Of a stretch of 64,000 nt of DNA, positions 42,631 through 54,219 are shown one piece after another. The notes below the pieces were generated by a model. That model had not been told where the DNA came from. It saw nothing but the letters and a program-made list of their open reading frames with translations, and did no database searches. The DNA is taken from NCBI RefSeq assembly GCF_950295315.1, contig NC_080162.1, positions 75,461,843-75,525,842 of the forward strand, read 5' to 3'. Positions within the stretch are counted from its first letter, which is position 1, and every line of letters starts with the position of its first letter. The position numbers were made by a program, and so were the translations under genes. The DNA is from Erinaceus europaeus (taxonomy: Eukaryota; Chordata; Mammalia; Eulipotyphla; Erinaceidae).

Positions 42631-45600
42631 TCGGTTTGTTATTCAGTGTTTATTAAGTAGATTCAGTCTTATATATGATATACAGATTCAAAAGAAAAAG
42701 GATTCCACATACTTATGAAATCAGTGCATTTAGCAAGTAATACCATGGAGATAACAGCTTGATTAACAGCTCATTGGTCTTTTGTTAAGTGAGGGGAGAG
42801 GGAGTTGGCCTGTGCTAGTCATTCCACAAACAAAACAGAATTTAGTTGCATCACATAGAGAAGACACATTCTAAGAATTAAAATATTAAGCCACATTTAC
42901 TGGAAAAACTCACTATATAGAACACAAATAATCTTTATAGAGCATTGAGGAGGAAGTCCTCACCTGCTTAGAAGAGCCACGTTAAGTTGCATAGGTGCAT
43001 ATTTGTAAAAATATAATTTAGAGGAGAAGCCATTGATTAGTACTAAAGAGTCACCTTTAAAAGTTGGTGTCATCCACTGTTTGCCTTAAGTGCCATATAC
43101 TTACTGTCTGTAGCCCCTGCCCCTCCCCAGAAGCGATGACTTGTGAGCGAGCTGCCTCTGAGGGAACCCTGAAAAAACATGCCTGTGCCATCCGCACTGG
43201 GGAGCCTCATTAAAACCCCATCTCAGAGGGAGTGCATGCTCTTCCAGAACACGTGCCACAGGACCGGTGACTTCTTAGGCTGTCCTGAAATCCTGGGTGG
43301 CTTGACTCTAAAGGTCACGTGGGCCACCTTGTCTTTCCCGTTCCCCAGCTGCTAGAACTGCTAGAAGAGCTGTCTCCTTGCCACCGCTCTGCAGCAGAGG
43401 CCTGCTTTGGCCTGTCCAGGCAGTTATCCTCCAGTGGCTGCTAGCAAGTCTGTCCTGAGCCGTTCTCCTGAATGGACCATTTGACGGGGCATGTGGGCCA
43501 CCTGCTGCAGAGATTTTTTCTTTCTTTTCTTTTTTTTTTTAGCTTAGAAAAGTGTTTTTCAGCAAATCCATATTCTGTGTGGTGTAAGGTTTTGTTTGTG
43601 TTTTTAGGTGGAAACAGGTAAGAAGTGAGAGGTTTTGTTTGGTGGCTTTGCTAAGCAGATGAGCTTATAGTGAGGCGCACCTTCCTCAAGAGCGAGTCTT
43701 GCAGAACACACAGGGGCTGGGGCATCTGTACATGTAAACAGTACACTTTCACTGAGTCCAAAATTAGGAGCAAAAATACAAAGGTTCACATTGGTCTTAG
43801 GTAGATACAGGCGAAAAAAGATTGAGCCATTTAGCTCAGAAACAACAAAAACAAAGTTTCTAAAGCACCACTAAATTATATAAAAATCAGACTATGGACG
43901 GATTGAAACTGGTATTCTGGTGAAATACTTTACTATCTTGTAAAAAGTTTTACAAAAAATTACAAATTAAAAGTATCAACCCTCTGAGTTCAAAGCAGCA
44001 TTTTTGAAAATGAACTGGTAGTTAATCCTGTAACCACCCCTGGAGTCGTAAGTGGCCCTTGGGGATAGGGATGGCTGGTTTCCGCCTATCTGACATCCTC
44101 CAAAGCCCTCCTAACCCTTGCCTGTCCCCCTCCCCTCAACACTGTCCACTGTCCAAGTGGTGATGGTAAAATGAATTTAAGATGGTTTACACTCACTGGT
44201 CTGGACGACCCACAACTAAGACCAGTTTCCACTTCTCTCCCAGGTCTACCTTTCTTGTGCGAGTAGCCTTCTGCAAAGACTCTGGAATTAGTGTATTCTA
44301 CACTTTTTTTTTAACCTTTTAAACTTAGGATTCCAAATTATTAGTCATGCCCTGTGGCCCTCCATGTGAATTTTAAATGGTCAGGGCTTGGTCAGGGTTT
44401 TGGAAGCTTCCTGGGGAGAAGGCAGTCCCTGGGGTGAGGGTGAAGACGGGCAGTGGGAGAGGTTCAGAAGAACTAGCTCTTCGATGCTCTCCAAGTTAGG
44501 AGCCAAGGGAAGGGTTGAAGCTGCATCTTTTCAAACAAAAGCAAAACAGAACAAGTTCCCTGACTGAACTAGCTAATGGAATCCTGTTTCCACACAGTAA
44601 CTTGCTCCTGATTCTGCCATTACCAGGGGGCATCCACCCTGCCCAGGAGGTGGCATCAGCATGACAGAACCCACTGTCCTGGAGGGGCCGGTGGGGGGGG
44701 CGGCCCACTGGTGGTCCTTTCCTGTCTCTTTACAACACACTGGACCTATGCTCTTACTGCAGTACTAAGGCAGGCTGAAGGTGGTTGGTTAGGACAGCTT
44801 GAACTCAGAAAAATGTGACTTCAAACTGTAGCTTAGACTGATCTTTAGATCTAATCTTTTGTGCAGTTGGTGACGGGAGCCCCTTCTCCAGTCTTTCTCA
44901 CTCCTGTCTGTCAAGAAAGTCAAACCATTTGTGCCGTACTTGGGTCCTGCCTCTGGGAGGAGAAATGACATGTTAAGCAATTCATACCAAGAATTCTAAG
45001 GTGGCGATTGTCTCTGCCAGATTTTAACATTTACGATTTCCACAAATTGCCTGGGGTAACATTTTGCAAAAGATCTACTGATTACTTTGTAGTATTGTTC
45101 ACACACAAAAATAAATATTTACACAAATTCAAACATCCGGGAGTGGTACTGAGTAGGGGTGTGGGGGCTGGACATGTTGATGACTAGGTTTCAGAAGAGA
45201 CATTGGACACTGGAGTTTGTGCTGTGCTAAGGGCGAATCGTGGTCATCCTGGCCCTGATGGAGGCCTGGAGAGGAGTCAGATGGAAGGCGGGAGTGGGGT
45301 GGGTGTTGGAGGCCACTTGAGAGAGGAAAAAGAAACCGCTCCCAACCTCTAGAGGCTGGAAGTAAGCATAGGGTGGTGGGGCTTCCTACCTTGCAGTTTC
45401 TGAGTTAGGGGGCCCACAGATCAGTTCTCGATGTGAGGCAGGGTGGGATGTCCATGCTAGAGCCCCCTCCCCGCCCCTCCTGAGGGAGATCTGCCAGTGC
45501 CAGGAGGCAGCTGGCTACAGAAAAGCTGGTTTGGGAAGGTTGTCTGCTCTGGGACCCAGTGGTTTTCTGTGGCTGTCCTGGGGTCCACTTGGCCCTGACT

Positions 45601-47018
45601 CCCCTGGGGCCTCTTTGCTGTGAGGGAGGAAAGGCAACGGAGGGCTTCTGCCAACTGGGGCAGGGGCACACAGCAGAGAGCTGCTGTCATGGCTACGGAG
45701 TGTTGCATGGAGAGACCCAGTGGGCCTTCTGAGGTCTGGGCGAATCCCTGGTTTTAGCAGCACTGGTAGGTATTGCACTGAGCAAGAGGAAGTGCCTATT
45801 GGGGAAGAAGGAAACCAGGCCAGCTTTTTCTTTTTGCCCACTTTCACACTCCAGGGATTATGGGTCTCTTTCAGAACTGGCCCTTCCAGAGGAAAGACTG
45901 GTCCTAGCAGAACCCAAGTTGCTTTTCTACTTCTTTGTTGATGTACTCAACTCTGGCTACGGGGGTGAGGGGACAGGAGCTCAGTCTGCCCAGGTGTCAC
46001 AGCTTTCTTTCCTGTTTGGTGAGTGCCTGACAGCTGGGGGGCTCACACTGAAGAAAAGGTATCTGAGGGCCCAAACCTGGCCCCTGGGGCAGGGCAAGGG
46101 CCCTGCCGACTGACTTGCAGCTCTGTCCTGTTGAGCAGCCAGGAGGGTTTAGGGACCTGTGAGTTGCTGCTTTGGAGGGCCAGGGCCCTCTCTGGGCTCC
46201 AGCTCCTGGCCACCCGTCTGAACTTACCTCCCGGGCACTCTGCATGGGGGAGTTGAGACAGCCATTCAGAACAGGCTCAGGGCACATCCTAGAAAAAGCC
46301 CACGCTGGAGTGTGAGGTAGAATACAGGTGACCATGCGACTGGGGCTTCTGTGGAATGGAAGGAGGAGGAGCAGATTTTGTTTGCTTTGCAGTGGGTTTA
46401 AGTGAGGTGCTCCTGCTTGGCGGTGCTGGGCACTCAGAGGACTAGCCCGCCCTGTGCCAGCCCTGCCCTGCCCCGCAGACCCCCGCCCGCACCAGTGTAG
46501 TGATATGGAATGTTAGGTCACAGGGACACATCCTTCTAATCAGACAGACACAGACTGGCAATCTGTACAAACACAAAAGAATCCATTTTCAGAAAAATAA
46601 ATTACTAAGGGAAGAGGAAGAAAGGGTCCACTTTGTTTCTCTCAATAAATATGCAATTCTGCTCACCTAAGACTTGAAAGGTAATTATCTGGGGGTAGGA
46701 TTCTAACATCAGGGTCCACGAAGATGATTCTAAATAGAGCTGTGGCCCAGCGCCTTGTCATGGGGAGCCCCAGCCCTTCCAAAGCTGCCACATTGGCCTC
46801 TTCCAAGCAGGTCAGAGCACCCGTGTGGTGAGATTCCAAAAAAAAAAGTGTCCTTGTGCCCGAAGTTTCAGGTGCTTGGAGTGTGGCTAGAAACAGCTCT
46901 TTTGGATCCCACCTCTTTCAAAAAGCAAAATGTACCAACTGGTGAGGCAGGAAGCCGGGCTCAGGGCTGGGACACCAGCCTCCTTCCCTGAAGGAGTGCA
47001 CTCCAGGTGCTGCTGGGG
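42631..47018 (-). other. NOL4L: NOL4L 3' UTR (inferred)
   Basis: A 4.4-kb block without a recognisable SINE or L1 follows the NOL4L stop on the minus strand and reaches a minus-strand AATAAA at 42649-42654. The repeat desert, many short AT-rich blocks that look conserved, and the absence of any other gene support a long 3' UTR. The exact 3' end is inferred only. Confidence 0.55.
42649..42654 (-). terminator. NOL4L: Candidate polyadenylation signal of NOL4L
   Basis: TTTATT on the plus strand (AATAAA on the minus strand) at the left edge of the repeat-free block. The minus strand immediately beyond reads aacaaaccgaatgcc, so a GU-rich downstream element is not obvious; use of this site is uncertain. 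Confidence 0.4.
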
Positions 47019-47239
47019 TCAGTTCTGCTGTAAAATGAGGTTCTCCAGTTCGTCTGCAGAGCGCAGCAGGAAGGCGGCAGACTCCCTGTAGCCAGCAATG
47101 AGCTGCCGCACAGCACTGATCTCCGTAGGGCTGAGCTGGGCGGTGGGCATGGTCCTGCTGGTGCTGTTGCTGGAGGGTGTGGGCGTGGGCGTGGTGGAGA
47201 TGGTGGAGGCCCCGCCTTTCATGCTGAGGTCTGTGGGCC
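47019..47239 (-). CDS. NOL4L: NOL4L last coding exon (C-terminus)
   Basis: The exon is read on the minus strand from acceptor ctccacag at 47240-47247 to tga at 47019-47021. It completes the split Gly codon and encodes [12 protein letters not shown], a Ser/Thr/Pro-rich tract, and then [20 protein letters not shown] followed by [20 protein letters not shown]. The PTDLSMK motif and the Leu-rich C-terminal helix are signatures of the NOL4/NOL4L family. NOL4L is a poorly understood nuclear protein. The C-terminal helix region is the best conserved part. Confidence 0.96.
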
Positions 47240-50200
47240 CTGTGGAGGAGGACAGGGAACAGAGTCGGGAGGGGGAAGGGAGCAGACACCTTTGCAAGGC
47301 ATCTAAGTCTCTCCAAGGACTGGTACCAGCAGACAAGGCACGGGAGTCTCTGTTAGCCCTCAGTGATCCTGTGAGGAAGGGGGCCGTCACTGTGTGACGG
47401 GCGAGAGGTGCCCAAGATGATGGGGCCTATGTGTTGGCATGCCTGGCTCACAATGAAGACAGGGTGTCAGCATAGGGCTCTGCCTGGCTCCTGATACTAT
47501 TGACTAGACCTTTGCTTCTCTCTGACAACCATCAGGTGCTCTGTGAGGAGGAGGCCTTGAAGCAAAGGAACTTGCCTGAGTCCCCAACACTGAGCAGAAG
47601 TGCCAGAGCCCAGAGGGAATATGGAGCCATCCCGTGAGCAAGGCTGTCAGGCAGAGTGTGTTTGTTCTTCCCTAGCAGTAACCCTCTCTGGGGACATGGT
47701 GTTTAAGATGCTGCAGGCAGGCAATCCTGACAGCCCAGAAGGGAAGAACAAGCAGAGAGTTCAGGGCCAGGAAAAGAAACACCTGTGTGGCGGACGTGCT
47801 CAGACAAGGAAGGGGCTCCTGTCCACTGGAGAGAGGAGAGAAAGCAGACAGCTGCTCTGCCTGGCTGTGGGAAGGAACGAGGTGGGTGCTTGACCTTCGG
47901 GACCATGGCCTCTCCCTGTGGGCTGTGGGTGGATGTAGAGGAAGGCCTTGCTTTGGGGTTTCAAGCCTGCTTCTAATAAGCCAAACATCTTGATTTCCCC
48001 CTTATTTTCAGTTACTTTGTACATGAGTGAGGGCCTGAAATGGTGAGAGCAGGAACCAGAGGTGCTTCCTGCAGAGATCACCTTCCCTTTGCCCTTGGAT
48101 GGTAACAGCAAAGAGGGACCTGGAAGTCTTTTAAAACAGAATAGGAACCAGCCAGGTCCCAGCTCCACTCTGCCATTCCCAACCAGCTTTATAAGGCAGG
48201 CCACTGGTTTTGGAGAGGCGTAGAGTCAAGCCTGCTCTGTCAGTTCAAAAATCATTCTTTAATACCCCACTGGGCACCAGATCCCCCCTCTGCAGCATGA
48301 GGGTTAAGATCTTAAGACAGCTAGCTACACCTGTCAGTGTAAGCAAGGGCTTCTCAGGCCTCTGGAATGTGCTCACCCAGGAACATGGCAGCTCTTGAAA
48401 TTGGCAAGAGAACACATTTGGTGGTATGGCAAGTGAAGTCTCCTTAGAGAGGCCTCCTCTGACCCCACCTGTTAGTTTCTCTGCTTCTTGCTCTCAGTTT
48501 ACAGACAAGTGAGGCTGCTCTTGGTTGCGAGCCATCTCCTTACTACCCTGTGGGTCTCATAACCAGTTTCACTCATTACTGCCTCCACACTGGCAGTTTC
48601 TCTGCTGTTGTACAGAGGGATGGACAAACTATTGTCACATGAGGGTCTTTCCTCTCTGCCCAGAGAATATGGATGTCAAGAGTCAAGGGAACAGTTAAGT
48701 CTGTTAAAATGAACAGAGGCAAAATGTACTGCTGTGACTTGTTGGAAATAGCAGGCATCTGCTGCCTCCCAGATGCTGCAGAAGAGAGAGGCCCTTGCGG
48801 ACAGTGCATGTGGATGGCAGAGGAAGGCCAGGCCTGCCAATTGGGGTTCAACTACAGGTCTGGGGTTCCCTCTTCTCTCCCAACTCTTCACCCCTGTGAT
48901 CTGAGCTTCCTTTCTGTCTTTCCTGAGCTGTAGCTACAGCCTGGAAAGAAGAATGACTGTTTCCTGGTGCCTCTCTGATCTGGGGACATCTTCCATGAGC
49001 TCTGGTTACAGAGAGACTCTCAGGTTGCCAGGTGATTGCTGGAGCGACAGAAGTCAGCACAAGTTGCCAGCACCCCAGGAATGACTGGCAGAACTCGATA
49101 TATCTAAGCTGATTTGCATCTCCAGGTGACAAGGTAATGGGTAAAGTGAAGTGCTCTGAACCACTGATAGACCTGCCTGTCTGTCCAAGGACCAAACTCA
49201 ACAGTTATTTGAAGGGTGGCTGCCAGGAAGGGGCTAGGACTGGTGCTCCTGCAGTCACACATCCTTTGTTTCAACTGCGGTAAACAGGAGGTAACTGACC
49301 AGACCTCTGGCCCAGTGACATCACTGCCCTCCCCTAAGTGACAGGGTGCTCACAGACAGGAGATGGGCCCTGGGGGTGCACAGGAGAATAGCCAGATGTC
49401 TCCCCAAAAGGAAGCCCTGGCTATTGCTGCAGCCCCTCTGGCAGCTGGGAACAGGGTGGGAGCAGTCGTAGTCTTGAGACAGATCTCACTGCCCCATGCC
49501 CTGTCTTCACACAAATAGCAGGGTTCTCACTCGGATGGCTCCTCCTGGAAGGAAAGCAGCCTTCTTGGGGCGGCTTTCCCCCTCACTGTGGCTGGATGGC
49601 CACCTGGGCCTCAGCTGCAGGGATTAGGGCCAGGCAGCTTCTCTTTCTAGGTTAAGAGGCATTAGGTAGGGATGAAGAGGTAAGCCCAGCAGGCATCTTC
49701 CTGGGGCTCGACAGAGTTCCTAGTGAGGGACAAGGTGAGTGGATGGTGCCTGGGCTTTCAGTCTTGGACAGGAACCTAGCACCTCCCTTGTATCCTGGAA
49801 CAGAGAGGGCTCTCCTCACTGGCAAGGACCTGAAAGCAATTCTCAGGCAAGACCCAGAACCAGGCTTCTCTGGACTGTGAGCAGCACCTTCCTCCAACCT
49901 GCTCCTTAAGCAGTGGTCCAGTGCCCTCTGGGTACTTCCCACACCCCGAGCCTTTATTGACCCTGCAGCACAACACATAGCCCTCCTTGACTAAAACCTG
50001 ACTCCTCAGGTTACCAGGCTGCTCTCAGTGTGGAGCTACACCTAACTTCCCACAGGTGTCTCTCTTCAGATACTATCTCTCTAGTACTGTCTATCAGTTT
50101 CCTGGGAAGAATATAGAGAGCAGCTAGGGAACTGTCAGCTTTTGTGGGGTATAATGGGGGATAAATGATAAACCATTGCCCCACAGTGCAAGGAGTGAGG

Positions 50201-50388
50201 TCCAACACTGGAGGAGGGAGCTGACCTGTGACTCAAGAGTGTGGAGAGGTTACACCTGAGGTGAACCTGGCACCCCTGGCAGGCTTTTTGTCTGAACCAG
50301 GAAGTCTTCTGCACCTCCAATCTAATGATGGCAGGACCACAGCCTCTGTCCCCCAGCTCCTTTCTGAGGCCTGGCTCTCCCCACTCAC
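47240..50388 (-). other. NOL4L: NOL4L intron (before last exon)
   Basis: This 3.1-kb intron has donor g|gtgagt and acceptor ccacag. No SINE, L1 or LTR was recognised. GC content is higher than on the ASXL1 side. No alternative exon with conserved coding was seen. Confidence 0.8.
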
Positions 50389-50590
50389 CGTTACTGTGAT
50401 TTCCTGTCTGGAGGGAGGCAGGGGGCTGCAGGTTGCTGCTCAAGGCCCCGTAACTGCGGTAGCTGTAGTTGAGGCCGCCGTTGACGTACGCAGGGTCCTG
50501 GGAGTAGGAGGAGGCTGGCAGTGAGTAGGTGGAGTGGGTGATGGCTGTGGAGTCCCGGGAGTGCTGCTTGTCCAGGGCTATGGGCTCGTC
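50389..50590 (-). CDS. NOL4L: NOL4L coding exon
   Basis: This 202-bp exon has minus-strand acceptor ctctgtag and donor g|gtgagt (phase 0 in, 1 out). It encodes [20 protein letters not shown], then [20 protein letters not shown] and [20 protein letters not shown] to the split Gly after GNHSN. The Tyr/Ser-rich low-complexity region is typical of this family. It agrees with human NOL4L except for scattered residues (for example Thr for Ala after RDS, Ala-Tyr-Val for Val-Tyr-Ala). Confidence 0.95.
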
Positions 50591-50910
50591 CTACAGAGAG
50601 AAAGGAGGCGCTGGGGTGCCCATGGGGTAGCAGAGTCCTGCACCCAGGGCTGCCCAGTCCAGCTCAAAGTGCTTTCAGGGCGCCTGGGCTTGGGCTGCAG
50701 TCTGGTCTCTCATGAGATCTGCAAGGCCTTCAGGATGGGGTTTCTTTGACCTGTTTACCCATCTCTCAGCACCGTGTCATCCCACCCCATCACAGCTGCC
50801 CCTGAACCAGGACCCTGTGTCTGGACTGACTGGAGGCCACTCCCCCCACCCAACCCCGCAGGGGTGGAGGGCAACACACTGATGGCAGCTGGCTGTGAGC
50901 AAGTAAGTAC

Positions 50911-51033
50911 CTGTGAGGACTGGTAGATCTCCAGGCGCATCCTTTTGGCTGCTTTTCTTGTCTCGCTCTCGCAAGCAGCTGCCAGGATGTTCTCTGCCAT
51001 GGCCGAGGTCAGGTGGGGAGGCGTGGGTCTGGT
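50911..51033 (-). CDS. NOL4L: NOL4L coding exon
   Basis: This 123-bp exon in phase 0 on both sides (acceptor gcctgcag, donor cag|gtactt) encodes [20 protein letters not shown] followed by [20 protein letters not shown] and Q. The KAAKRMRLE segment is a basic cluster that could act in nuclear localisation. This block is shared by NOL4 and NOL4L. Confidence 0.96.
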
Positions 51034-51296
51034 CTGCAGGCACAGTGGGGGTGGAGACACTGTCAGGGCCGTGAACCTGCACCCAGATCCTGCCAAAGAG
51101 TGGCCAGTAGGGGCTAGGAAGTCTTTCTGCCTCAGTTCCCGCTATTAAATGTGTCACAGTACCTGCTTCCAGGAGGACCGGAAGACTGGGAGGAGCAATC
51201 TGTTTTGAGGTGGGGGCCACCCAGTAACCCTGGAGCATGGTGGAGAGCAGCGGCAGCACGGGGAAGGGTGAGCTGCTGTGTGGGCTGGGGGCTCAC

Positions 51297-51488
51297 CATC
51301 TCCATGCCGTTCTTCTTCATGCGGCGGCAGGACTTGAGGTACGTGCGAATGCGCTTGCGGGCCCTCTCCTGGAACTCGGGAAACTGCCGGCTGCAAGACT
51401 CGATGATGGCCTGGATCTTCTCCTTGGGCTGCTTGGAGATGGGCACCATGCGGTCCAGGTTCTCATCCACAAAGAGACGCACAAACAT
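51297..51488 (-). CDS. NOL4L: NOL4L coding exon (conserved core)
   Basis: This 192-bp exon (64 codons, phase 0 both sides; acceptor tcccacag, donor atg|gtgagc) encodes [20 protein letters not shown], then [40 protein letters not shown] and GMEM. This is the most conserved domain of the NOL4 family: a basic, probably helical segment with an Arg/Lys-rich stretch. The Met at the start is an internal residue after a splice junction, not a start codon. Confidence 0.97.
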
Positions 51489-51567
51489 CTGTGGGAGAAA
51501 TAGGCCATGGAAAGGGCTGGCCTTGGCCTTGGCAGCCCCGGCCCCATGCAGCCCTCGCAGTGCTCAC

Positions 51568-51753
51568 GTTGAAAGCCTTGAGGCGTTCGGGGTCCATGCC
51601 CTCAGAGTCATTCATCTTGTCATTGTCCTCGTGGTCATCATGGTCGTCGTCATCGTCATCTGCTGTCGGGGCCCGGCCTACCGTCAGGTCCTCTGGGCAG
51701 CCGCTGACCTCGGTCTTGATGGAATCGTAGCTCCCTGAGCTGTAGGGGGGTGA
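51568..51753 (-). CDS. NOL4L: NOL4L coding exon with acidic Asp/His tract
   Basis: This 186-bp exon (phase 0 both sides) uses acceptor tctctcag at 51754-51761 and donor aac|gtgagc. It encodes [20 protein letters not shown], then [20 protein letters not shown] and [20 protein letters not shown] to FN. The Asp/His acidic tract (51608-51660) and the IKTE motif (a possible SUMO site, inferred) are notable. A second AG 14 bp inside the exon (ctacag) could be a competing acceptor but would break the frame. Confidence 0.95.
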
Positions 51754-52816
51754 CTGAGAGAAGGCGTGGGGTCAGGCCAGGTGACTGCCCACAGGCCAAG
51801 GGGACTTTGGGGACTGGGATGGGCAGCACACCAGCCGCAAGGCCTGAACCAGTCACTGCATGGAAGGGAGGGGGCCAGTAGCTCACTCAGAGCAGTGTCC
51901 ACTCCTTGGGAAGGAAAGGCAGACATAAAAAGGGTTCCCACCACCCTCTAGTCTCTTATGGCTGTGCCAAGATCCTTTCTGGCTTCAGGGTTTTCCTCCC
52001 TGATCCCCGAGGGGCTGCAACCCTGAGCTGACAAGCTGTGAGGAAAGCAGAGCGTGTGCTGTGTGGGGAGGGACAGATGGGCTGGGAGAGGGAACCAGCC
52101 AAAGCAACAGGTCCCTGTTGCTTCGACAGAGCTCCCTGGCTGACACCGTGCATCCCAGTGCATAATGCAGGGTGGGGAGAGGGAGCCAGGCCCGGCCCCA
52201 GGAAGGAGCTGCGGCACTGGCACCCACACGCTTCCTCTGCAGAAGAGAACACCAGCCCAGGGAGAGGGAGAGGAAAGGCCCTGTGCAGGGGCACTGGGCT
52301 GCAGGGCTCTGCCAGGGCCTCTCAGACCTGGAAGGAGACATCCGAGGAGAGCTCAGGTGCCTGGTGCTGTGTGTTCCTGCTGCAGGAACCCTGAGTGGCA
52401 TAGAGGTGGGGGGACAGTATCGGTGGTGAGTGGACCTACTGTGCCCTGCTTTTCCACCCCACAAGTTCAAGGAGTCTTAGGGTCCTGAAGCCTCAAAGGC
52501 CTCACCCACTCTTGCACCTTCTATAAAATGGAAGCAGGCTTACAGAGGAGGCAGGACACAAGACACCCCTGCAGACTCTGTGTTGGGTTGGGGGGAAAGG
52601 ACCCACATTCCCATTACCTCCACTAAGGCAGAGGCCATGACCCCAGGACACAGAAGGGGGCACTAAGTGCCAGGAAAATGACAGTATAATGGCCAAGGCC
52701 ACTACCTGGCCTTGGTGTCACAACTATGGGCACAGTCTCACAGCCTCCCAGAACCCTGATGCAGAGAGGAAGAGAAAGGCTCACGGCCCAGGCACCTGCA
52801 GCCTCAGTCTACCCAC
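51754..52816 (-). other. NOL4L: NOL4L intron
   Basis: A 1.06-kb GC-rich intron with no recognised repeats. Several overlapping open frames on both strands lack family similarity and are read as compositional. Confidence 0.85.
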
Positions 52817-53094
52817 CTCAGGGGTGGTCTTCACCCCGTACTTGACGCGGCTCCGCAATCCATCAGGGCCACAGCCATCCGATGGGTACGTGGGGGTACC
52901 CAGAGTTGTGCCTGTGGGGAGCTTGTCACACAGGTTGATGGGCTGGTCCTCTGTGGTTGCTGTGAAGTCCATGGGGGCCACAGCACTGTTGCCATTCATT
53001 TCAGGGAAGGCAGGGTCACCCTGCGTACTGCTCGACGTGGAAGGGTTCAGGGTGGAGGAGCCATTGCCGCTACCACTCTCAGAGGAGGAGTCGT
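52817..53094 (-). CDS. NOL4L: NOL4L coding exon (most upstream in window)
   Basis: This 278-bp exon begins on the minus strand after attccag at 53095-53101, completing a split Asp codon, and ends gag|gtgggt. It encodes [20 protein letters not shown], then [40 protein letters not shown] and further to [15 protein letters not shown]. It has a Ser-rich acidic start and the conserved INLCDKLP motif. With the five exons downstream it gives 400 residues. If the isoform is like the 436-residue human form, only its first 36 or so residues lie right of the window. Confidence 0.95.
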
Positions 53095-54107
53095 CTGGAA
53101 TAAGAGGCCTGGGTGTGAGGTGTACCCACCCGTCCAGCACTCAGGCCCTCCTAAGGCCCCCTTCCAGGACACGGGTCACAAGGAGTCTATTAGAACCTAT
53201 CCCTAACCAGCTTGAAGCGGGTCGGGCGCCCTCTGCCACAAACTTGGGGCACGAGGAGCCAGTTGCACAGGTTGGGCAGGACATGGAAGACACTTGTATC
53301 CCACAGCCACAAATGGCATATCCAGGCTCCCAGGAGGCCCAACTGCAAGTGCATGGAGTGAGAGTCCACAACTCCGAGTCTGCCAGGCGCATGTCCCCGT
53401 CATGAGGATAGCTGTGCCACGTGCCAGCTCTTCCTCTGGCCCACCCCGTCCTTTACACCTCCTCCAGCATGAGGAGGGCTGGCACCACTGTGACACCTCA
53501 GTTCTCAGTTCCCCGTCTTTTTCAAAGTAGGCCCAGCCCGGTCCTGACAACACCCACAAAGCTGCCCTCTGGATACCCTTCATCAGTGCTACAGGGTCTG
53601 AAGTCCCTGTAACTCCCAGAGCTCAAAGGATTTTCCTGCTTGCAGTGACAGCTCAAAGTTCTGCAGGGGCTCCCCCTGCTGTGGGAAGCCTAGTATAGCG
53701 CAGAACATGGAGGAGATAAGCTTTGAAGTTGAGGCTAGTCATAGATCCCAGGTCCCTCTCGCTGGTCCAGCCTTGGCCTCTTGCTTCCTCAGCTGTATGA
53801 GCTCTAGAGGTCACTGGCACCTTGCACCCATAAGCCTGGGTGGGGGAGGGGAAGCAGCCGTCATGAGCCCTGACCTCAGCCCTGGCCAGAGTCAAACAGG
53901 ACCCCACCCTCAAAGCCTGCAGATTATGAAGATTTAGTCCCTGGTGTGCCTCCAGAGCATCACCATGGCGACCGGCTCTAGTGCCTCGACCAATCGTGGG
54001 CCTGCTACCTGCACACCTGGCTCATAGCCATACTACTACTAGGGTCACCTGGGCCACTCCACACCTCCATCACAGATTATCCAGATATGCATATGTATAT
54101 GTATATA

Positions 54108-54219
54108 TATAAACTGCTCAGCTCTGGCTTATGGTGGTGTGGGGGATTGAATCTGGGACTTCAGAGCCTCAGGCATGACAGTTTGTTTGCATAACCATTA
54201 TGCCATCTACTCCTGCCCT
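54108..54219 (-). mobile_element. SINE-C copy
   Basis: Antisense: actgctcagctctggcttat, gggggattgaatctgggact (B-box complement), tgcataaccattatgccatc (A-box complement). Confidence 0.88.

Noticed and set aside
53141..53405. Additional NOL4L exon upstream of 53094
   Set aside because: Open frames on both strands exist but show no similarity to NOL4L and lack convincing splice sites.
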